Shown here in pieces: positions 1 through 10,612 of a stretch of 64,000 nucleotides of DNA. The stretch comes from Corallococcus soli (GTDB lineage Bacteria > Myxococcota > Myxococcia > Myxococcales > Myxococcaceae): NCBI RefSeq assembly GCF_014930455.1, contig NZ_JAAIYO010000019.1:1-64000 (forward strand). The letters are read 5' to 3'. Positions within the stretch are counted from its first letter, which is position 1. Each line of letters begins with the position of its first letter. A program made the position numbers and the translations under genes. The notes under the pieces were generated by a model, which ran no database searches, was not told the origin of the DNA, and saw only the letters and a list, made by a program, of their open reading frames with translations.

Positions 1-137
1 ACCACTCCTCACGACGGCACCGGTGCAACCCCGGCGGTCTGGAACCTTGGGAGAACTCCCGAGCGGTGCTGCGTGTGCTTCAAAGCCGCTGGAACGTCAA
101 TACAATTCGCCCGGCGGCTTCCCCCACGAGCGAGGCG
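1..137. other. non-coding end downstream of fusA
   Basis: No convincing reading frame is present. A 7-bp hairpin (46-52 with 57-63, GAAC loop, one G-T wobble) sits here, but no T-run follows on either strand, so I do not call it a terminator. In many bacteria tuf follows fusA; no tuf sequence is visible in these bases. Confidence 0.5.
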
Positions 138-2213
<2,076 letters not shown>

Positions 2214-2302
2214 GAGTCAGTTCCTTCCAGGGAGGCGGGAGGAACCGGGAGCGGCCCTCTCCACCGACCGTTCGGACATCTCAGAGAATCTGCCGTGCTG
2301 AC

Positions 2303-2341
2303 AAACAAAACCGCCCGGACGCTGGCAGCGCATCCGGGCGG
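2303..2341 (-). terminator. intrinsic terminator between rpsG and fusA
   Basis: A perfect 9-bp stem (2311-2319 with 2333-2341, CCGCCCGGA/TCCGGGCGG) encloses a second small stem (CGCT/AGCG). On the minus strand it is followed directly by TTTTGTTTGT (plus-strand 2301-2310). This is a textbook Rho-independent terminator in the direction of rpsG transcription, about 25 bp after the rpsG stop and about 90 bp before the fusA start. It would terminate or attenuate the str transcript before fusA. Confidence 0.85.
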
Positions 2342-2365
2342 CAACCGCGAAGCCCCTGAGGGGAC

Positions 2366-2836
2366 CTACCAGCGGTAGTGCGCGAAGGCCTTGTTCGCCT
2401 CCGCCATCTTGTGCGTGTCTTCACGCTTCTTCACCGCGTTGCCGCGGTTGTTGGCGGCGTCCATGATCTCGCCGGCCAGCTTCTCCTGCATGGTCTTCTC
2501 ACCGCGCGCCTTGGCGTAGGAGATGATCCAGCGCATGCCCAGCGCGACGCGGCGATCCTGACGGACCTCCACGGGCACCTGGTACGTGGCGCCACCGACG
2601 CGACGGCTCTTGACCTCAAGCACCGGCTTGACGTTGTCCAGGGCCTTCTTGAAGGTCTTGAGGGGGTCTTCCTTCGCGCGCTCCTCCATGAGGGCGAAGG
2701 CGCCGTAGCACACGCCCTCCGCGATGGACTTCTTCCCCTTGCGCATCAGGTCGTTGACGAACTTGGTGACGAGCCGGTCCTGGAACTTCGGATCCGGGAG
2801 AATCTTCCGCTTGGCGACTACGCGACGACGAGGCAT
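2366..2836 (-). CDS. rpsG: 30S ribosomal protein S7
   Basis: S7 is the primary binding protein that nucleates assembly of the 30S head, contacting the 3' major domain of 16S rRNA near the E site. The 156-residue length is standard. It begins [10 protein letters not shown] and contains the family sequence [15 protein letters not shown] near residues 23-37 and a basic C-terminus ending AHYRW. The ATG at 2836 has an AAGGGAAGAG ribosome-binding stretch just upstream. It follows rpsL with a 155-bp gap and is followed by an intrinsic terminator before fusA. Confidence 0.98.
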   Translation of the reverse strand: MPRRRVVAKRKILPDPKFQDRLVTKFVNDLMRKGKKSIAEGVCYGAFALMEERAKEDPLKTFKKALDNVKPVLEVKSRRVGGATYQVPVEVRQDRRVALGMRWIISYAKARGEKTMQEKLAGEIMDAANNRGNAVKKREDTHKMAEANKAFAHYRW

Positions 2837-2991
2837 CTCTTCCCTTACGCCCCACTCCCCTCATCGAGGGAAGCCTGATGGGGCTTCAAGACTTGGACTT
2901 CCAGGGACACTCCCCAGGGTGTGGGGCCAGCGTCCAACACTGCTTCAAGGACAGCGAAGGTGTTCCGCGCCAACGACGCGCGGGGGACCGA

Positions 2992-3363
2992 CTAGCTGGG
3001 ACGCTTCGCGCCGTACTTCGAACGGCTCTGCTTGCGACCGGCAACGCCCACGGAGTCCAGCGTGCCGCGGATGATGTGGTAGCGAACGCCCGGGAGGTCC
3101 TTCACACGGCCACCGCGGATCATCACCACCGAGTGCTCCTGGAGGTTGTGGCCCACGCCGGGGATGTAGGAGGTGACCTCGATCCCGTTGGTCAGACGAA
3201 CGCGAGCCACCTTGCGGAGCGCGGAGTTCGGCTTCTTCGGAGTCGTGGTGTAGACGCGGGTGCACACGCCGCGCTTCTGGGGGCACTCCTTCAGGGCAGG
3301 GCTCTTGCCCTTGATGTTGAGCTTCTCGCGGCCCTTGCGGACGAGCTGGCTGATGGTCGGCAC
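2992..3363 (-). CDS. rpsL: 30S ribosomal protein S12
   Basis: S12 lies at the decoding site and contributes to translational accuracy. I place the start at the GTG at 3363 (product [11 protein letters not shown]..., 123 residues, the usual length) rather than at an upstream ATG at 3402 that would add 13 non-family residues. Conserved elements are [11 protein letters not shown] (Lys43 and Lys44 present, the streptomycin-sensitive form) and the [11 protein letters not shown] loop. It is the first gene of the str operon, with a near-consensus promoter at 3446-3473 giving a leader of roughly 75 nt. Confidence 0.97.
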   Translation of the reverse strand: MPTISQLVRKGREKLNIKGKSPALKECPQKRGVCTRVYTTTPKKPNSALRKVARVRLTNGIEVTSYIPGVGHNLQEHSVVMIRGGRVKDLPGVRYHIIRGTLDSVGVAGRKQSRSKYGAKRPS

Positions 3364-3445
3364 TGAAACCTCTTCTTCGATGGGAACCGCTTCCGGATAC
3401 ACGAAAGCGGAGCATATCTACCTACAGGCTACAGAAAGGCCCGCG

Positions 3446-3473
3446 AGTATAGGGAGGGCCCCCCGGGTGTCAA
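3446..3473 (-). promoter_or_regulatory. housekeeping sigma promoter of rpsL
   Basis: On the minus strand a perfect TTGACA (-35, plus 3468-3473) is separated by 16 bp from TATACT (-10, plus 3446-3451, five of six consensus bases). This is exceptionally good in such a GC-rich region and sits 83 bp upstream of the rpsL GTG, as expected for a highly expressed ribosomal operon. Predicted transcription start is near 3439. Confidence 0.85.
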
Positions 3474-3583
3474 GCATGGCTTGCCCCTGGGCCTGAACCG
3501 GCCAGAGGACCCGGGTTGATTCCACCAGACACCCGAAAAACCTGGGACTGAGACAACGGCCGGACGCTCTACTCCGCGCAACC

Positions 3584-4078
3584 CTAGAAGTCGAGGACCA
3601 TCACGATCGCATCCTCGCCCTCGTCCGCGTAGTAGTTCGGGCGGACGCCGACCGGCCGGAAGCCCAGCGAGCGGTAGAGGTTGAGCGCGGATTCGTTGCC
3701 CCGGCGGACCTCCAGGGTGGCCAGCGAGCAGCGGCGCCCCACGCCCCGGCGCAGCACCTCCTCCATCACCGTGCGCGCGACGCCCCGGCGACGGTGGACG
3801 GGGGCGGTGGCCACGTTGAGCACATGGACCTCGTCGTGGACGATCCAGAAGATGGCCAAGCCCAGGAGCTCCACGCCGCCTTCGGGCCGGGGCTCCTCCA
3901 CGAGGAGGATGGTGGACCAGTCATGCTGGAGTTCGCGCCCGAGCAGCTCGTGGGACCACGGGTTCTTGAAGGACGCCTTCTCCAGCGCCATCACCGCCGG
4001 CATGTCCTCCACGGTCATCTGCCGGATGATGAAGCCCTGCCCCTTTTCGGGAGTCCCGTCCTCCCGCAGCCGTCTCAT
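3584..4078 (-). CDS. rimI: Ribosomal protein S18 alanine N-acetyltransferase (RimI-like)
   Basis: A 164-residue GNAT-fold acetyltransferase. RimI acetylates the N-terminal alanine of ribosomal protein S18. The sequence shows the RimI-type opening ([20 protein letters not shown], then NPWS), the acetyl-CoA binding segment [19 protein letters not shown], and the C-terminal family pattern [13 protein letters not shown] followed by RPNYY. These distinguish it from generic GNATs. Its ATG overlaps the stop of the upstream SurA-like gene by 4 nt, so the two are translationally coupled. Specific substrate assignment rests on family resemblance. Confidence 0.85.
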   Translation of the reverse strand: MRRLREDGTPEKGQGFIIRQMTVEDMPAVMALEKASFKNPWSHELLGRELQHDWSTILLVEEPRPEGGVELLGLAIFWIVHDEVHVLNVATAPVHRRRGVARTVMEEVLRRGVGRRCSLATLEVRRGNESALNLYRSLGFRPVGVRPNYYADEGEDAIVMVLDF

Positions 4079-4794
4079 CGCCGTGCCTCCCGTGCGAAGG
4101 GCGCCACGCGCCGCACCTGCGCCGACTTGCGTACTTCCGCCAGGGCCTGGGCCGCCAGCTCCCCGTAGCGCGCTCGCACCAGCTGCTCGCGGATGGCGGT
4201 GCGCGCCGCCTGATCGAAGTCCCCGGGGTAGACGTCCCGGTGTTCGTCGTAGTGGTGGCGCACCTCCGCTTCGCTCACCTGTGCCTTCAACCGGACCCGG
4301 CTGTCCAGGATTCGCTCCGCCCGGAGGCCGCGCGCCAACACCGCCGCCAGCGCCTCACGGCTCACGTCGTGACGGGCGAGGAAGCGCCGCAGCCCCTCCT
4401 CCCCTCCCAGCCTGGCGCGCAGAGCGTCCAGGCGGGCCTCCACCTCCGAGGGCTCGGCCGGGAAGGCCTGGAGCCGGTCCGCGCTCAGGACCTGGAGCCG
4501 CTGGTTGATGGACAGCTCCAGCGCCCCCTGGAGCGTCTGCTCATCCAGCGGCAGGGCGGCGACCTGCACGGCCCCTCGCTGGATCAGCGCCACCCGGGCC
4601 TCCATCTCCAGCTCGCTCTGGGTCAGGACCTGCCCCTCGATGACCGCCACGACGCGGTCCACCACCCTGCCCTCCTGCCTGGGGGCCTCGGTGGGGGGTG
4701 CGGCGTGGGCGGTCGCCCCCGACCCGAGGGAGGCGCCCAGGAGCCAGCACGCCAGCCACAGGGGGACCTTCCGACGCCCGCGCGGTGCTGGCAT
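4075..4794 (-). CDS. SurA N-terminal-domain-like periplasmic chaperone
   Basis: The product (239 aa from the ATG at 4794; an upstream in-frame ATG at 4806 has a weaker ribosome-binding site) carries a basic N-terminus and a hydrophobic segment ([21 protein letters not shown]), i.e. a Sec signal peptide probably cut after AHA. The mature part begins with [20 protein letters not shown], typical of the SurA/PpiD chaperone N-domain. No parvulin PPIase domain follows, so this is a chaperone-only member. A role in outer-membrane protein handling is inferred from the family. The coupling to rimI is positional only. Confidence 0.7.
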   Translation of the reverse strand: MPAPRGRRKVPLWLACWLLGASLGSGATAHAAPPTEAPRQEGRVVDRVVAVIEGQVLTQSELEMEARVALIQRGAVQVAALPLDEQTLQGALELSINQRLQVLSADRLQAFPAEPSEVEARLDALRARLGGEEGLRRFLARHDVSREALAAVLARGLRAERILDSRVRLKAQVSEAEVRHHYDEHRDVYPGDFDQAARTAIREQLVRARYGELAAQALAEVRKSAQVRRVAPFAREARR

Positions 4795-4911
4795 GGCCTT
4801 CCTCATCTTCCGGCGACTGTAACCATCCCGGCCCTGTCACGACATCCCGTGCTGGCGCTCACCAACCCACTGGTTACGTTCTTGGCTGTCGGGTACTGCA
4901 CGGCGAGAACT

Positions 4912-6093
4912 ATGGCGGACGACTACTACCAGATTCTGGGCGTGCCACGGACGGCGTCCGCGGACGAGCTCAAGAAGTCCTTCCGGAAGCTGGCGCGCCA
5001 GCACCACCCGGACGTCAACCCCGGGGACAAGGCGGCGGAGGAAAAGTTCAAGCGCATCAACAGCGCCTTCGAGGTGCTGGGAGACCCGAAGAAGCGCGCG
5101 CTCTACGACGAGTTCGGCGAGGACGCGGAGAAGATCGGCTTCGACGAGAAGAAGGCCACGGCCTATCGCCAGTACCGGGCGGCCCAGGCGGCCGGGGGCA
5201 GTGGTGGCGGGGGCATCCCCTTCAGCACCGAGGGCGTGGACCTGGGCGACCTGTTCAACGACATCTTCGGGCGCTCGGGCAGTGGAGGGCACGGCGGCGG
5301 CTTCGACGTGGGCGACCTCTTCGGCCGGGGGCGGGGTGGCAGCCGGTCCACGGCGGCCGAGCGCGGCGACGACCTGACCACCAAGGTGCAGATCTCGCTC
5401 GCCGAGGCGGTCTCCGGCACCGAGCGCACGCTGTCGCTCCAGCGCCCGGGCCGCTGCAGCAAGTGCCAGGGCGAGGGCCACACCGGGAAGCTGATCAGCT
5501 GCCCCACCTGCAACGGCACGGGCCGGGCGCGCCGGGGCGGGGCCATGTTCGGCGGCTCGGGCGTGTGCCCCACCTGCCGTGGCAGCGGCCGGGCGCCGGA
5601 GTCCTGCTCGCAGTGCGGGGGGCGCGGCATCCAGGAGGAGACGACGCGGCTGACGGTGAAGATTCCCGCCGGCGTCCTGACGGGCTCCAAGGTGCGGCTC
5701 GCCGGCCAGGGCGCGGCGGGCGTCCAGGGTGGGGCCCCTGGCGACCTCTACATCGAGACGGAGGTGGCCGAGCATCCCCTGGTGCGCCGCGAGGGCGACG
5801 ACCTGTACCTGGACCTGCCGGTGACGGTGTCCGAGGCCCTGCTGGGCGGCGAGGTGCGCGTGCCCACGTTCCAGGGCGAGGTGACACTGAAGGTGCCCGC
5901 GGGCTCGCAGTCCGGCCGGAAGATGCGACTCAAGGGGCGGGGCGTGCCGTCGCTCCGGGGCGGGACACCGGGAGACATGTACCTCCTCCTCCAGGTGAAG
6001 GTGCCCGAGGACGCCACCGACGAGGTGCGCGCGGCCGCGGAAGTCCTGGCGAAGGCCTACCGGGGTGACGTGCGCCGGGAGCTGAACCTGTAG
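4912..6093 (+). CDS. dnaJ: Chaperone protein DnaJ (type I Hsp40)
   Basis: Co-chaperone that stimulates DnaK ATPase and delivers unfolded clients. The 393-residue product has an N-terminal J domain (HPD at residues 32-34) and a Gly/Phe-rich linker. Four zinc-binding CxxCxGxG-type repeats follow ([32 protein letters not shown]) between about 180 and 245, then the C-terminal client-binding beta domains. The start is the ATG at 4912 ([10 protein letters not shown]); the frame is open far upstream, but that part overlaps the divergent gene and is not family sequence. No strong Shine-Dalgarno is visible. It stands apart from any dnaK or grpE, which are not in this window. Confidence 0.95.
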   Translation: MADDYYQILGVPRTASADELKKSFRKLARQHHPDVNPGDKAAEEKFKRINSAFEVLGDPKKRALYDEFGEDAEKIGFDEKKATAYRQYRAAQAAGGSGGGGIPFSTEGVDLGDLFNDIFGRSGSGGHGGGFDVGDLFGRGRGGSRSTAAERGDDLTTKVQISLAEAVSGTERTLSLQRPGRCSKCQGEGHTGKLISCPTCNGTGRARRGGAMFGGSGVCPTCRGSGRAPESCSQCGGRGIQEETTRLTVKIPAGVLTGSKVRLAGQGAAGVQGGAPGDLYIETEVAEHPLVRREGDDLYLDLPVTVSEALLGGEVRVPTFQGEVTLKVPAGSQSGRKMRLKGRGVPSLRGGTPGDMYLLLQVKVPEDATDEVRAAAEVLAKAYRGDVRRELNL

Positions 6094-6192
6094 TGTTGTT
6101 GCCGCGTGGTACCTCTTGTTGCCTCTTGTCCTGGAAGGCGCACCGTCCTACATCGCGCCTCCACCTTCCGAATCCGGAGCGGGTACGTACCT

Positions 6193-6921
6193 ATGGGTCT
6201 CTTCGATTTCTTCACGGGCGGCTCGGGCCCCGAAAAAGCCCTCAAGCTCAAGTCCAAGGTGACCCAGAAGTATGGGGAGCCTTCCACGCGGCAGAAGGCC
6301 CTGCAGCAGTTGGGGGAGATGAAGTACCCCGAGGCCGTCACGGTGCTGCTCAGCCGGTTCACCATCACCGTGGACCCGCTCACCACCGACGCGGATGAGA
6401 AGGAGCACACCTTCGAGCTCATCAAGGGCTTCGGCCAGGACGCCGTCGCCCCGGTGAGCGCCTTCCTCAAGCAGAGCGAGCACGCCACGTCCTGGGCGCT
6501 GCGCGTGCTGCAGGAGCTGCTGCCGGAGGACGCGCTGCTGGGCGTCATCGTCGACACGCTCCAGCACCTGTCGTCCCGCTACACGCGCGACCCGGAGAAG
6601 AAGGTCGTCCTCCTGCACCACGTCGTGGGCAAGCAGGATCCGCGCGTGGCCCCCGCCGTCCTCCCCTTCCTGGAGGACATGTCCGACGACGTGAAGATCG
6701 CCGCCATCAACCTCCTGGGACCCCTGAAGTATGAGCCGGCGCGCGAGCCCCTGCTCCAGCTGCTCACCAACGAGGACACCGCCCGGCGCGTGCAGACCGC
6801 CGCGCTGGCGGCCCTGGCGGAGAGCGGGTTCGGGGTGCAGGGCTACCAGGAGAAGGTGCAGTCGGCCCTGGTGGAGCCCTACAGCCTGGACAAGGACGGC
6901 CGCATCCAGCGCCGGGCCTAG
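6193..6921 (+). CDS. HEAT-repeat protein
   Basis: A 242-residue cytoplasmic protein with no signal peptide or membrane segment. From about residue 30 it consists of repeated paired helices of HEAT/PBS-lyase type: TRQKALQQLGEMKYPEAVTV early, then VKIAAINLLGPLKYEPAREP and VQTAALAALAESG near the C-terminus. Such alpha solenoids are protein-binding scaffolds. The ATG at 6193 (MGLFDFFTGG) is preferred over an upstream in-frame start because the N-terminal Gly-Leu-Phe-Asp opening recurs in this type of protein. It lies 100 bp after dnaJ and may share its transcript; its partner cannot be told from sequence. Confidence 0.7.
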   Translation: MGLFDFFTGGSGPEKALKLKSKVTQKYGEPSTRQKALQQLGEMKYPEAVTVLLSRFTITVDPLTTDADEKEHTFELIKGFGQDAVAPVSAFLKQSEHATSWALRVLQELLPEDALLGVIVDTLQHLSSRYTRDPEKKVVLLHHVVGKQDPRVAPAVLPFLEDMSDDVKIAAINLLGPLKYEPAREPLLQLLTNEDTARRVQTAALAALAESGFGVQGYQEKVQSALVEPYSLDKDGRIQRRA

Positions 6922-7017
6922 AGAGCAGGCGGCGACCGCCCTTGCTGTCGGGCACCTGACACGGCCCCCCTCCCCGGGGGCTGGCGATCACGAGGGCGGT
7001 TCCCTCCCACGCGAGAC

Positions 7018-8739
7018 ATGAAGCAGGATTCAGGCGTGCCCTCGAAGAAGAAGGATCCGCAGCTCGCAGAGGTCGTGCCGCTGCGTCCCACCGCCACCGC
7101 CGCGAAGAAGTCCCCACCGAAGCGGGCGGCGAAGCCTCCGCCCCCCGTGGACACGGATTCCGCCGCGCAGGCGCTCCTGGAGATGGGCCGGCAGCTGACG
7201 GACAACGCGGGCCCCACCGAGGCCCTGCGCGCCCAGCTCCAGACGCTCCACACGCTGCTCAAGCCCAAGGTCTGCTACGTCGCGCGCCACTTCCCGTCGC
7301 GCAACCAGCTGCACGTGGAGCACGTGCGCGGCCGCTACGACGAGCGCGTCACTGCCGCCGTCCCGGGCGAGGGCGTGGTGGGCCGGTGCTTCACCGACAA
7401 GGTCCTGCTGCGCGAGGACGACACCGTCGCGGTGCCGCTGGAGGGCCCGCAGGGCGTGACGGGCGTGCTCGTCGTCCTGGGCGCCCGGCGCAAGGCGTCC
7501 GACATCCTGATGCAGTCGCTGGCGTCGCAGCTCACCGCCGCCTACGAGGTGGCCCGGCTGCGCGACGACAGCGCCCGGCGCAACAAGGACCTGCAGACGG
7601 CCATCGCGGGCCTCAAGAGCCTGGAGCAGAACCGCGAGGAGCTGCTCGGCAACGTGTCCCATGACCTGAAGAACCCGCTCACCACCATCAAGGCCTACCT
7701 GGCCATGCTGGGCCGGGAGAAGCTGGGCGCCCTGACGGACGGCCAGCGCCGCGCGGTGCAGATCTGCGACCGCAACTCCGACCGGCTGCTCCAGCAGGTG
7801 AACGACCTGGTGCTGATGTCCCGGCTGTCCTCCGGAAAGATGCAGCTCAACCAGCGCCCCTTCGGCCTCAAGGCCGTGGCCGAAGAGGTGGTGCGGGGGC
7901 TGGGCGCCGTCGCCGAGCACAGCCGCGTGCGGGTGGTGATTCCGCCCTGCCCGGAGGTGTTCGTCCGCGGCGACCGCGAGCGCATCTCCGAGGCCATCCA
8001 CAACCTCGTCGAGAACGGCATCCACCACAGCGAGACGGACGACGTCGTCGAGGTGCGCGTGGCGTCCGGCGAGGGCCTGGGCACCCTCACGGTGAAGGAC
8101 TCCGGCCAGGGCATGTCCGCCGAGGCGCTGGAGCACGTCTTCGACTCGTTCTACCGCGCGCAGCCCGGCATGCCGCGTCCCCCGGGCGCCGGCCTGGGCC
8201 TGCCCCTGGTCGCCAAGATCGTCGCGCTGCACGGCGGCCGCGTGGACGCCTCCAGCGTCCTGGGCGAGGGCAGCACCTTCGAGATGGTCCTGCCCCTGTT
8301 CGCGAGCGCCGTCAGCGCCCCGGACCTGAGCCAGGCCGCGCCCAAGGCGGGCGGCATCCTCCTGGTGGAGGACGACGTGGACTGCCGCGAGGTGCTGGAG
8401 CAGGTGCTGGAGCAGGAGGGCTACCGGGTGATGGCCACGTCCGGTGCCGCCGAGGCGCGCTCCATCCTGTCCCACATCCGGCCGGCCATGGTGCTGCTGG
8501 ACCTGCGGCTGTCCGGCGAGGACGGGCGCTCCGTGCTGCACTTCATCCGCACCACGGAGTCGCTGGCGGACGTGGTCGTCTACATCATCTCCGGCGCGAG
8601 CGACGTCGCGTCCCTCACGTCGGGGGAAGGGCCGGATCGCATCGACGGGTTCTTCGAGAAGCCCCTGAAGCTGCCCAAGCTGCTGGACACGGTGGCCGCC
8701 GTCGTGCGTCCCAAGAACCGCGGCCCCGCAGTGCCCTGA
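7018..8739 (+). CDS. Hybrid sensor histidine kinase with GAF and receiver domains
   Basis: A 573-residue soluble two-component protein. After a basic, Pro/Ala-rich N-terminus (1-45) there is a GAF-like sensor region (about 50-190) and a coiled linker. The HisKA domain carries the phosphoacceptor His215 (NVSHDLKNPLTTIKAY), followed by an HATPase domain (N box EAIHNLVENGIHHS, G boxes DSGQGMS and GAGLGLPLV). A C-terminal receiver domain has the phosphoacceptor Asp near 495 (VLLDLRLSGEDG). No transmembrane segment is seen, so the signal is probably cytoplasmic. No separate response regulator lies beside it. Orphan hybrid kinases like this are common in myxobacterial development, but a specific role cannot be assigned. 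Confidence 0.9.
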   Translation: MKQDSGVPSKKKDPQLAEVVPLRPTATAAKKSPPKRAAKPPPPVDTDSAAQALLEMGRQLTDNAGPTEALRAQLQTLHTLLKPKVCYVARHFPSRNQLHVEHVRGRYDERVTAAVPGEGVVGRCFTDKVLLREDDTVAVPLEGPQGVTGVLVVLGARRKASDILMQSLASQLTAAYEVARLRDDSARRNKDLQTAIAGLKSLEQNREELLGNVSHDLKNPLTTIKAYLAMLGREKLGALTDGQRRAVQICDRNSDRLLQQVNDLVLMSRLSSGKMQLNQRPFGLKAVAEEVVRGLGAVAEHSRVRVVIPPCPEVFVRGDRERISEAIHNLVENGIHHSETDDVVEVRVASGEGLGTLTVKDSGQGMSAEALEHVFDSFYRAQPGMPRPPGAGLGLPLVAKIVALHGGRVDASSVLGEGSTFEMVLPLFASAVSAPDLSQAAPKAGGILLVEDDVDCREVLEQVLEQEGYRVMATSGAAEARSILSHIRPAMVLLDLRLSGEDGRSVLHFIRTTESLADVVVYIISGASDVASLTSGEGPDRIDGFFEKPLKLPKLLDTVAAVVRPKNRGPAVP

Positions 8740-8813
8740 ACGACGGCCCGACGCCTTCCCCACAGAAGAGGTGGCAGGAAGGCGCCCCGCCTTGGGTAGT
8801 ATCCGCGCGGCCC

Positions 8814-10535
8814 ATGAGCACTTCCGTCCATTCCCGCTACCACGCCGCTTTCGCCCAGGCTCTCGCCGGGGCCCTGGGCGTCCCCGCCGCCGACATCGAA
8901 TCGCAGATCAAGCCCGCGGATCCCGCGCACGGCGATCTGAGCTTCGTCACCTTCGCCGTCGCCAAGGCGCAGAAGAAGGCGCCCCCCGCCATCGCCGCGT
9001 CGCTCGCGCAGTCGCTCCAGGTCCCCGGCCTGGAGGTGAAGGCCGTGGGCCCGTACGTCAACGCGCGCTTCCTCCCCCTGCCCTTCACCCAGGAGGTCAT
9101 CGACAGCGTGCGCCTGGCGGGCGCCGCCTACGGCAGTGACGCCGAGGCGGGCAAGGGCAAGACGGTGGTCATCGACTACTCGTCGCCCAACATCGCCAAG
9201 CCCATTGGCTTCCATCACATCCGCACCACGTTCCTGGGCCACTGCATCGCGAACCTCTACCGCGCGCTGGGCTGGCGCGTGGAGGGCATCAACTACCTGG
9301 GCGACTGGGGCAAGCAGTTCGGCCTCGTGGCCGTGGGCTTCCAGGAGTACGGCGACCCGGCGCGCATCGACGACATGGCGCACCTGGTCCAGGTGTACGT
9401 GCAGGCCAACAAGCGCGCCGGTGAGGACCCCGCCTTCGACGAGAAGGCCCGCGAGTTCTTCCGCCGCATGGAGGCCAGCGAGCCGGAGGCGATGAAGCTC
9501 TGGAACCAGTTCCGCGAGACGAGCCTCAAGGGCTTCAAGCGCATCTACAAGCGCATGGGCATCCACTTCGAGCACATCGAGGGTGAGAGCCGCTACCAGG
9601 ACCGGATGGACGCCGTCATCGACGCCATCGCGAAGAAGCCCGGCGTGAAGGAGTCCCAGGGCGCCATCATCGTGGACATGCCCTACGCGGAGAACGAGCC
9701 GCCCGTCCTCCTGAAGAAGAACGACGGCAGCACGCTCTACGCCACGCGCGACCTGGCCGCCGCCGAGGACCGCCACGCGCGCTTCCAGTTCGACAAGTCG
9801 CTCTACGTCGTCGCGCAGGACCAGGCACTGCACTTCCGGCAGGTGTTCCGCACCCTGAAGGAGATGGGGCAGCCGTGGGCGGACCAGTGCATCCACGTGC
9901 CCTTCGGCCGCATCCACGGCATGAGCACGCGCAAGGGCCAGGTCGTGGAGCTGGATCAGGTCCTGGACGAGTCGAAGGAGCGCGTGCGCAAGCTCGTGGA
10001 CGCGAACATCGCCTCGGGCAGCCTGGTGACGGAGGATCCCGACGGGCTGGCGGAGCAGATCGGCCTGGGCGCCATCGCCTTCGGCGACCTGAAGCACAAC
10101 CGCACCAGCGACTACACCTTCGACTGGGACGAGGTGACGAGCCCTGAGGGCCACACCGGTCCCTATCTCCAGTACGCGCACGCGCGCAGCGCGACCGTGC
10201 TGCGCAAGGGCGGCGGCGTCCCGGCGGGCTACGATCCCGCGCTGCTGACGCTCCCCGAGGAGCAGGCCCTGGTGCGCCAGCTGGCGCGGCTGCCGGACAC
10301 GGTGCGCGCGGCGGCGGAGCAGTACGAGCCGAGCCTCGTCGCGCGGCTGCTGCTGGACGTGGCGGCGGCCTACAGCCGCTACTACACGGCTGGCAACAAG
10401 GACCGTGAGAAGCGCATCCTCGTGGAGGACAACGACGCCGTGCGCGCGGCGCGCCTGGCCCTCACGGACGCGACGCGCATCACCCTGGCGGCGGGCCTGA
10501 CCCTCTTGGGCATCCCGACGCCGGAAAACATGTAG
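8814..10535 (+). CDS. argS: Arginyl-tRNA synthetase
   Basis: Class I aminoacyl-tRNA synthetase that charges tRNA-Arg. The 573-residue protein has the ArgRS additional N-terminal domain (1-115) and the catalytic core opening SSPNIAKPIGFHHIRTT, where the HIGH signature is shifted to a FHHI form. The KMSKS-equivalent loop MSTRKG lies near residue 370, and the DALR anticodon-binding domain at the C-terminus ends LTLLGIPTPENM. The C-terminal domain contains AAAYSRYYTAGNK. Start ATG at 8814. The next gene follows after a short gap on the same strand. Confidence 0.96.
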   Translation: MSTSVHSRYHAAFAQALAGALGVPAADIESQIKPADPAHGDLSFVTFAVAKAQKKAPPAIAASLAQSLQVPGLEVKAVGPYVNARFLPLPFTQEVIDSVRLAGAAYGSDAEAGKGKTVVIDYSSPNIAKPIGFHHIRTTFLGHCIANLYRALGWRVEGINYLGDWGKQFGLVAVGFQEYGDPARIDDMAHLVQVYVQANKRAGEDPAFDEKAREFFRRMEASEPEAMKLWNQFRETSLKGFKRIYKRMGIHFEHIEGESRYQDRMDAVIDAIAKKPGVKESQGAIIVDMPYAENEPPVLLKKNDGSTLYATRDLAAAEDRHARFQFDKSLYVVAQDQALHFRQVFRTLKEMGQPWADQCIHVPFGRIHGMSTRKGQVVELDQVLDESKERVRKLVDANIASGSLVTEDPDGLAEQIGLGAIAFGDLKHNRTSDYTFDWDEVTSPEGHTGPYLQYAHARSATVLRKGGGVPAGYDPALLTLPEEQALVRQLARLPDTVRAAAEQYEPSLVARLLLDVAAAYSRYYTAGNKDREKRILVEDNDAVRAARLALTDATRITLAAGLTLLGIPTPENM

Positions 10536-10612
10536 CCTGGGGGGCTGCCTTGGAAACCGCGCTGGCGCAGACCGTGACGCAAGGAGAGGCCTTGAAGGAG
10601 GAATTCGGTCCC

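Noticed and set aside
46-63. Hairpin as a terminator downstream of fusA
   Set aside because: Seven pairs with one wobble, no T-run on either strand, and too close to the window edge to judge.
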